A DNA stretch of 37,734 bases from JAAYRQ01 sp035647235 (GTDB taxonomy: Bacteria > Bacillota > Syntrophomonadia > Syntrophomonadales > Syntrophomonadaceae). The stretch is taken from NCBI GenBank assembly GCA_964514235.1, contig CAZEPV010000021.1, positions 1-37,734 on the forward strand, given 5' to 3'. The notes beneath the pieces are model-generated. The model had not been told where the DNA came from. It saw only the letters and a program-made list of their open reading frames with translations, and ran no database searches. The position numbers and the translations under genes were made by a program. Below are positions 33,181 to 37,734 of this stretch, one piece after another. Position 1 is the first letter of the stretch. Each line of letters starts with the position of its first letter.

Positions 33181-34182
33181 ATGCTAGAAATTATAAATAA
33201 TAGTAATAATCCTTTTTTTAATCTCGCCTTAGAAGAATACCTGGTTAAAAACATAGCCTTAGATTCTTTATTCATTATTTGGCAGAACTCCCCCGTAGTA
33301 GTAATTGGCAAAAACCAAAATGCTTTTGATGAAGTTAATTCCGAATTTCTGCAAGCAAATAATATAGATTTAGTTCGCAGGATATCGGGTGGTGGGGCTG
33401 TATACCACGATCTGGGTAACCTGAATTTTACTTTTGTTGCTTCAGATAAGCGGGGGGTTGGATTTGATTTTAGGCCTTTTACTACACTTATAATTAAAAC
33501 TTTAGATAAAATAGGCATAAAGGCTGAACATGATGGAAGAAACGACATTACTATTAATGGCCAGAAGTTTTCCGGTAATGCTCAATTTCGCTACGGAAAA
33601 AAGGTAATGCATCATGGGACATTGCTTTACGATGTTAATTTGAAAAATATGCTTCAAGTCCTAAATGTAAACCCAGAAAAGATGGGGGATAAAGGAATCA
33701 AATCCGTATATAGTCGGGTAACTAATATCAGTGACCATTTAAAGAGAAAACTAGATGTGGAGGAATTTAAGGCTTTATTAGTCGAAAACCTAAAGACGGA
33801 AATAAATATTAAAGAGTCTATTGAATTAAGCCCCGATGACTTATTGCAAGTCACCCATTTGTCTAATAATAAATATAAGACTTGGGCTTGGAATTATGGG
33901 AAATCACCTGATTATAATATAAAAAGACAAAAAAGGTTTCCTTGGGGGAGTATTGAAATACGCTTAAAAGTGGAGGAAGGAATAATAAAACACTGCCAAA
34001 TATATGGGGACTTTTTTGCGGATAAAGACATAAGCTTTTTAGAAAAAAGTTTTTCGGGAATAAAATATAAGAAATCATCATTCGAAACTTTAATAAAAAA
34101 AATTAATATTTATGATTATATCCCCAATGCTAATAGTGAAGAAATATTGAATTTTTTAATTGCTGAATGGGAGAATGTTTAA
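33181..34182 (+). CDS. lplA: Lipoate-protein ligase
   Basis: The 333-residue protein has the biotin/lipoate ligase catalytic domain (NNPFFNLALEEYL, LFIIWQNSPVVVIGKNQNAFDEVN, RRISGGGAVYHDLGNLNFTF, HDGRNDITINGQKFSGNAQF, HHGTLLYDVN) and the C-terminal accessory domain. It activates lipoate with ATP and transfers it to the GcvH lysine. ATG 33181 follows AAGGGGAAGGG, and the stop abuts the next ATG. This points to scavenging of external lipoate or octanoate rather than de novo synthesis, since no lipA/lipB genes are in the window. Confidence 0.92.
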   Translation: MLEIINNSNNPFFNLALEEYLVKNIALDSLFIIWQNSPVVVIGKNQNAFDEVNSEFLQANNIDLVRRISGGGAVYHDLGNLNFTFVASDKRGVGFDFRPFTTLIIKTLDKIGIKAEHDGRNDITINGQKFSGNAQFRYGKKVMHHGTLLYDVNLKNMLQVLNVNPEKMGDKGIKSVYSRVTNISDHLKRKLDVEEFKALLVENLKTEINIKESIELSPDDLLQVTHLSNNKYKTWAWNYGKSPDYNIKRQKRFPWGSIEIRLKVEEGIIKHCQIYGDFFADKDISFLEKSFSGIKYKKSSFETLIKKINIYDYIPNANSEEILNFLIAEWENV

Positions 34183-35070
34183 ATGAGATTACACCATATA
34201 GTAGGAAATACATTTTACATTAATTATCCTAGTATTGTAGGTGTCTATAAATTTACAGACAATAGCTGCCTACTTATAGATAGTGGAGCTAGTAGGGCCT
34301 TTGGCTTGCGAACCATGAAAATCTTAGCCAAGCATGGTTTAAAAGTAGATAGCATAATTAATACGCATTTTCATGGGGATCATAGTGGGGGTAATCAAGT
34401 AATACAAGAAGAAACTAAATGCCACATATATGCTTCTAAAATTGATAAGGTTTTTTTGGAAAACCCTATTTTATGTCCCTATGGTATCTATTCGGCTTAT
34501 CCAATTAAACCCTTGCAAAATAAGTTTCTCATGCAGAAAGCTTGCCTAGTAAACCATACAATAGAAGAAGATACAATTAGGGTTAACCAGGAAACTTTCC
34601 AAATCGTGAATTTAAGTGGACATACATTAGGACAGATAGGCATTATTACCCCGGATAAAGTTTTATTTGCAGGAGACGCTATTATATCCCAGGGCTATTT
34701 AAGAAAATTCCCTTTTCTATATATGGCTAATTTAGATTATCAGTTAGCTACTATAGAAAGGTTAAGGGACATTGCTTGCCCGTATAAAGTGGTATCGCAT
34801 GGTGGTTTAATCGATAATTGGTCGGAAACTATAGCAGCTAATGAAGAGCAAATTCAAATAACTATTAATATTATTTTGGATTTTATAAAGGAGGCTAAAA
34901 GCCGAGAAGCCATTTATCAGGAAGTTATAGATAGGTTAGATTTACCCATAAATACTAGCCAGTATTTTCTAATAAGTGCTAGCATATCTGCTTTTCTCTC
35001 ATACTTACATACCAATAAAATTATTAAAATAGTCATTGAAGATAAACAAGTCAAGTTTATTTGTAAGTAA
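34183..35070 (+). CDS. Metallo-beta-lactamase fold hydrolase
   Basis: The 295-residue protein has a complete dinuclear metal site: THFHGDH (residues 61-67), SGHTLGQIG, FAGDAI and VVSHGG. The C-terminal ~70 residues are a winged-helix-like tail, common in MBL hydrolases of this group. The substrate is unknown (thioester or glyoxalase-II-like hydrolysis is possible). It starts on the base after the lplA stop, so it is translationally coupled, which might suggest a role with lipoyl or acyl groups, but that is speculation. Its 3' end overlaps the converging MinD-like gene by 14 nt. Confidence 0.85.
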   Translation: MRLHHIVGNTFYINYPSIVGVYKFTDNSCLLIDSGASRAFGLRTMKILAKHGLKVDSIINTHFHGDHSGGNQVIQEETKCHIYASKIDKVFLENPILCPYGIYSAYPIKPLQNKFLMQKACLVNHTIEEDTIRVNQETFQIVNLSGHTLGQIGIITPDKVLFAGDAIISQGYLRKFPFLYMANLDYQLATIERLRDIACPYKVVSHGGLIDNWSETIAANEEQIQITINIILDFIKEAKSREAIYQEVIDRLDLPINTSQYFLISASISAFLSYLHTNKIIKIVIEDKQVKFICK

Positions 35071-35647
35071 TTAAAGAATTTGCTATGCTTAAAAAGGCAG
35101 CTTGCAAAGGTTGGTTGTCTAGTTCCCAAATAGTTTTACCTATAAGGGGTAAATCATGTATTCTTTCACATCTAGGTATTCCATCTAATACTTTATCTAC
35201 CCCTACTTGGTTAGCTAAGATGCTTAATAATTCTAAATTCTGGCCATCATTAAACCTGACCTTGCAAGGGACAATGTATTCATTAGGTGCTAATTTATTT
35301 ATTTTACCAAGTGTAGATGCATCAATGGAAGAGAAATCAAGACATATAAGATCGATATAATCGTGACTACTAAAGTCAATATTCGAATTAGTATCTAGTA
35401 ATATAAAATCATAATTGTTCTGATCCTTGGGCTCGGTAAGCTCGCTGTAATCGCAATCTAAAGGAAGGGTTTTTATGGTTAGGGAATCTGGCTGTATGGT
35501 CAGCTTATTTACCCAATCGAGTAAGTCATGGTTATTATTAATTATCAGTAGTACCCTATAATCCATCTCACACAGTTTGGTAGCCATATTAAGGGCTAAA
35601 GTAGTTTTGCCAGCCTTGGGTTCTGGGGATATTATTCTAACTAACAT
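35057..35647 (-). CDS. ParA/MinD-like P-loop ATPase, orphan
   Basis: This short (196-residue) SIMIBI-class ATPase has a deviant Walker A EPKAGKTTLALNMA at 9-22 (Lys at the start of the loop, as in MinD/ParA) and a Walker B-like FILLDTNS. The usual ParA/MinD length is 250-270, and the second half lacks a clear MinD membrane-targeting helix. No ParB, MinC or flagellar partner is adjacent. It could be a reduced regulator, but the client is unknown. GGAGAA precedes ATG 35647. It is convergent with the MBL gene. Confidence 0.75.
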   Translation of the reverse strand: MLVRIISPEPKAGKTTLALNMATKLCEMDYRVLLIINNNHDLLDWVNKLTIQPDSLTIKTLPLDCDYSELTEPKDQNNYDFILLDTNSNIDFSSHDYIDLICLDFSSIDASTLGKINKLAPNEYIVPCKVRFNDGQNLELLSILANQVGVDKVLDGIPRCERIHDLPLIGKTIWELDNQPLQAAFLSIANSLITYK

Positions 35648-35800
35648 GAATATTCTCCTAGCTATAATTTGCAGATATTATACCATATTAAATATGACAT
35701 GAATGTATACAAGGAAAGTTTTAATCAATAATAGTCTTGGAAATTCAGCAGTTTTAAGAAGTTATTTCCTATGTTTTATACTTAGTTTTGCGTAATAAAC

Positions 35801-35829
35801 TTGAAGTAGCTCTCATTTTAGGGTATTAT
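35801..35829 (+). promoter_or_regulatory. Candidate sigma-A promoter of the CofE-like gene
   Basis: TTGAAG (35801-35806) and TATTAT (35824-35829) have a 17-nt spacer and lie about 37 nt before the start codon. Confidence 0.55.
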
Positions 35830-35865
35830 TTATCGGGGAAAACTAACAGATTTGAGGGATGAAAT

Positions 35866-37047
35866 TTGGGTAGAATACCAGATTATGTTGGAGTTTCTGC
35901 TTTCGGTATAAAGATGGGGGTTATTATACCTGAATGCAACTTATTAGATATGATAAATGAGGCCTTGACAAAATGCCATAACGATGGGTTATTACATGAT
36001 GGTGATACTATTTGTATTACTGAATCAGTTGTGGCTAGGGCACAGAACAATTACATAACTGTGGATGACATAGCTAATGAATTAAAAAGCAAATTAAACT
36101 TGGCCCCTAACAGCAAAATAGGTGTAGTATTTCCTATTCTTAGCCGTAATCGTTTTGCTTTAATTTTGAAGGGATTAGCCCAGGCTGTCCCCCAGGGTGA
36201 GGTAATGGTCCAATTATCCTACCCAGCTGACGAAGTAGGGAATCAAATATTACCTTATGATTATGCCGAAAGAAATGGTAAAAAGTACAGTGATATTATT
36301 ACTGTTGATGAAATCGGTGATGATAGATTCCTGCATCCTATTACTCGGGTAGATTATATAAATCTATACAAGTCCATAATTCAGGAGGCAGGGGCTGGGG
36401 CTACCGTAATCCTTAGCAATGACCCTACTAAGATTACAGAATATAATCTTGATGGGATTATAATTGCTAATGTTCACGATCGATTAGAAACCCTAAGCAA
36501 GATTGCAGGTAAACATAAGAATACTATAACATTACAAGAACTTTGTAATGATGATAGGGTATCAGCTTGGTCAGAATGGGGTTTACTAGGTAGTAATATG
36601 TCATCGGGTGATAAATTGAAATTGGCCCCTCGGGAAGCAGATCAATTTGCTTTACATATTCAAACCATGATAAAGGAAGGTTTAGGTAAAAATATAGAGG
36701 TTCTGATATATGGTGATGGTGCATATTGTGATCCTTCGACCAGGATTTATGAGCTAGCCGATCCCCAGCCTGCATTTGGTACTACTCCAGGCTTAAAGGG
36801 CAAGTATCGCGAAGGTTTAAAATACAAATACATAGTGGATAAGATGTTGGATGAGGGGATTGGGATAGAATCAATTGAAGATTCCATGGAAAATATTAAG
36901 GAACAAGAGATAAGTACTAATGGTTTTGAAACTGAAGGTACCACTCCACGAAAAACAGAGGATCTAATTGCTAGCCTAGCTGACCTTGTCAGCGGTTCAT
37001 CAGATGAAGGTACCCCGATGATATTGGTTAAAGGGTTTTTAAAGTAA
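35866..37047 (+). CDS. Coenzyme F420-0:L-glutamate ligase (CofE) family protein
   Basis: The 393-residue protein matches the CofE/FbiB N-terminal fold (GDTICITESVVARAQNNYITVDDIA, PNSKIGVVFPILSRNRFALILKGLAQAV, YGDGAYCDPSTRIYELADPQP). It is longer than classical CofE (about 250), with an inserted middle segment and a C-terminal region ending ASLADLVSGSSDEGTPMILVKGFLK. CofE adds glutamate to F420-0. Whether this Firmicute makes F420 is doubtful, since no cofC, cofD or cofGH is nearby; it may glutamylate another substrate. The start is TTG 35866 with GAGGGATG upstream. Single gene with its own promoter and terminator. Confidence 0.7.
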   Translation: MGRIPDYVGVSAFGIKMGVIIPECNLLDMINEALTKCHNDGLLHDGDTICITESVVARAQNNYITVDDIANELKSKLNLAPNSKIGVVFPILSRNRFALILKGLAQAVPQGEVMVQLSYPADEVGNQILPYDYAERNGKKYSDIITVDEIGDDRFLHPITRVDYINLYKSIIQEAGAGATVILSNDPTKITEYNLDGIIIANVHDRLETLSKIAGKHKNTITLQELCNDDRVSAWSEWGLLGSNMSSGDKLKLAPREADQFALHIQTMIKEGLGKNIEVLIYGDGAYCDPSTRIYELADPQPAFGTTPGLKGKYREGLKYKYIVDKMLDEGIGIESIEDSMENIKEQEISTNGFETEGTTPRKTEDLIASLADLVSGSSDEGTPMILVKGFLK

Positions 37048-37098
37048 TAGGGCGGTAGGCTTAGGATTATTTGCTAATTATCCAGAGTGACAGATATG

Positions 37099-37130
37099 AA
37101 AAGGGATGGTTTTATTAAACCATCCCTTTT
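37099..37130. terminator. Strong bidirectional terminator
   Basis: AAAAGGGATGGTTT (37099-37112) and AAACCATCCCTTTT (37117-37130) form a perfect 14-bp stem with a 4-nt loop and A/T tails on both sides. It separates the converging CofE-like and thiolase genes. Confidence 0.9.
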
Positions 37131-37156
37131 GAATATTTATTTTAATTATAGACTTA

Positions 37157-37734
37157 CTAAACCCTTTGCCAAATAGCAGCAGCACCATGTCCATGTCCAA
37201 TACACATAGATTCCATGATATACTCCACATCAGCATAGTCAGGATCTCTAAATAGAGCCGAAATATCACAAGCAATCCTAGCACCAGTACATGCCAAGGG
37301 GTGACCAATAGATATTCCAGATCCCCATACATTTAAGCGGTCTTTGGGTAGATCCAGGGTTTGTTGTACGTAAACTGATTGGGAAGCAAAAGCTTCATTA
37401 ACTTCCCATAGACCGATTTGGTCAGGAGTCATGCCAGTTCTCTTAAGTACTTTTGGTATGGCTAATGCAGGAGCAATACCCATTACATCTGGTTCGATAC
37501 CAATAACAGCCCAACCAACCATCTTCATAATTGGTTTTAGACCTAACTCTTTTGCACCTTCCTTGGTGGCTAAGATAACCCCAGCGGCAGCATCATTAAT
37601 CTGACTAGAATTACCTGCAGTTACAGTAGCTTCATCATCTTGCATAAATACAGGAGCCATGCCACCTAGAGATTCCATGGTGGATTCAGGACGAACACCT
37701 TGGTCACGGCCTGCAATAATTTCTACATCTTCTT
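37157..37734 (-). CDS. Acetyl-CoA acetyltransferase (thiolase), C-terminal part, 5' end outside window
   Basis: About 192 residues are in frame from the right edge to TAA 37157. Thiolase landmarks are VTAGNSSQINDAAAGVILA, EVNEAFASQS, the catalytic-His motif NVWGSGISIGHPLACTGARIAC and the C-terminal CIGHGHGAAAIWQ with the second catalytic Cys. Thiolases condense two acetyl-CoA or cleave 3-ketoacyl-CoA, so the neighbourhood beyond the window may be a butyrate or fatty-acid oxidation cluster. The ATG at 37678 is internal, because the frame continues to the edge with EIIAGRDQGVRPEST. Confidence 0.9.
   Translation of the reverse strand, partial: EDVEIIAGRDQGVRPESTMESLGGMAPVFMQDDEATVTAGNSSQINDAAAGVILATKEGAKELGLKPIMKMVGWAVIGIEPDVMGIAPALAIPKVLKRTGMTPDQIGLWEVNEAFASQSVYVQQTLDLPKDRLNVWGSGISIGHPLACTGARIACDISALFRDPDYADVEYIMESMCIGHGHGAAAIWQRV

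Noticed and set aside
37078..37332. Minus-strand 84-residue frame crossing the terminator
   Set aside because: It overlaps the thiolase in another frame and runs through a strong bidirectional terminator.

Overview
This AT-rich window looks like a piece of chromosome from a strictly anaerobic, spore-forming Firmicute of the class Clostridia, resembling syntrophic or sulfur-metabolising Peptococcaceae/Syntrophomonadaceae types. The evidence is strong AGGAGG-type ribosome binding sites, a gerM-murI-rph-rdgB-ysnB-like order known from Bacillus/Clostridia, oxygen-sensitive Fe-S enzymes (HdrABC, class I fumarase, 2-hydroxyacyl-CoA dehydratase-like proteins), and UGA codons read as selenocysteine. 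No rRNA, tRNA, CRISPR array, phage or intact insertion sequence was seen. The species cannot be named from this window.

Layout. 1-2946 (minus strand): a GntR (YtrA-type) regulator, an ABC ATPase and a large ABC-2 type permease running off the left edge, with a promoter overlapped by inverted-repeat operators. 2999-3958 (minus): a membrane-anchored HD-GYP phosphodiesterase. 4358-11313 (plus): a seven-gene electron-transfer operon, hdrC-hdrB-hdrA-flxD-flxC-flxB-flxA, closed by a strong terminator. Two of its genes, hdrA and flxD, carry in-frame UGA codons, each followed by a bacterial SECIS-like hairpin; a conventional gene caller splits or truncates both. 11559-14714 (plus): a class III aminotransferase fused to a long-chain acyl-ACP reductase-like domain, plus a small DUF1285-like protein. 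14939-15814 (minus): a radical SAM protein. 16010-20228 (plus): a LytTR response regulator, then an AAA+ (ChlI/MoxR-like) and von Willebrand A (ChlD-like) pair preceded by a possible 20-codon ORF. 20477-27179 (plus): gerM, murI, a two-component 2-hydroxyacyl-CoA dehydratase-like/activator pair, two-subunit fumarase, rph, rdgB and a YfcE-like phosphoesterase. 27452-35070 (plus): a full glycine cleavage set (gcvT, gcvH, gcvPA, gcvPB, lpd), lipoate-protein ligase and a metallo-beta-lactamase-fold hydrolase. 35057-35647 (minus): an orphan ParA/MinD-like ATPase. 35866-37047 (plus): a CofE-like F420-0:glutamate ligase family protein. 37157-37734 (minus): the C-terminal part of a thiolase running off the right edge.

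How it works together. The Hdr-Flx operon encodes a soluble flavin-based electron-bifurcating or confurcating complex. FlxA would exchange electrons with NAD(P)H, FlxB/FlxC/FlxD would carry them to HdrA, and HdrBC would reduce a disulfide or another thiol partner. Selenocysteine lies at the FlxD cluster motif and at an HdrA cysteine next to the flavin/cluster site, so the complex depends on selenium. The glycine cleavage operon carries its own lipoate ligase. The least described locus is 11559-14714: its domain logic (thioester reduction to aldehyde, then transamination) predicts a route from an acyl thioester to a primary amine.
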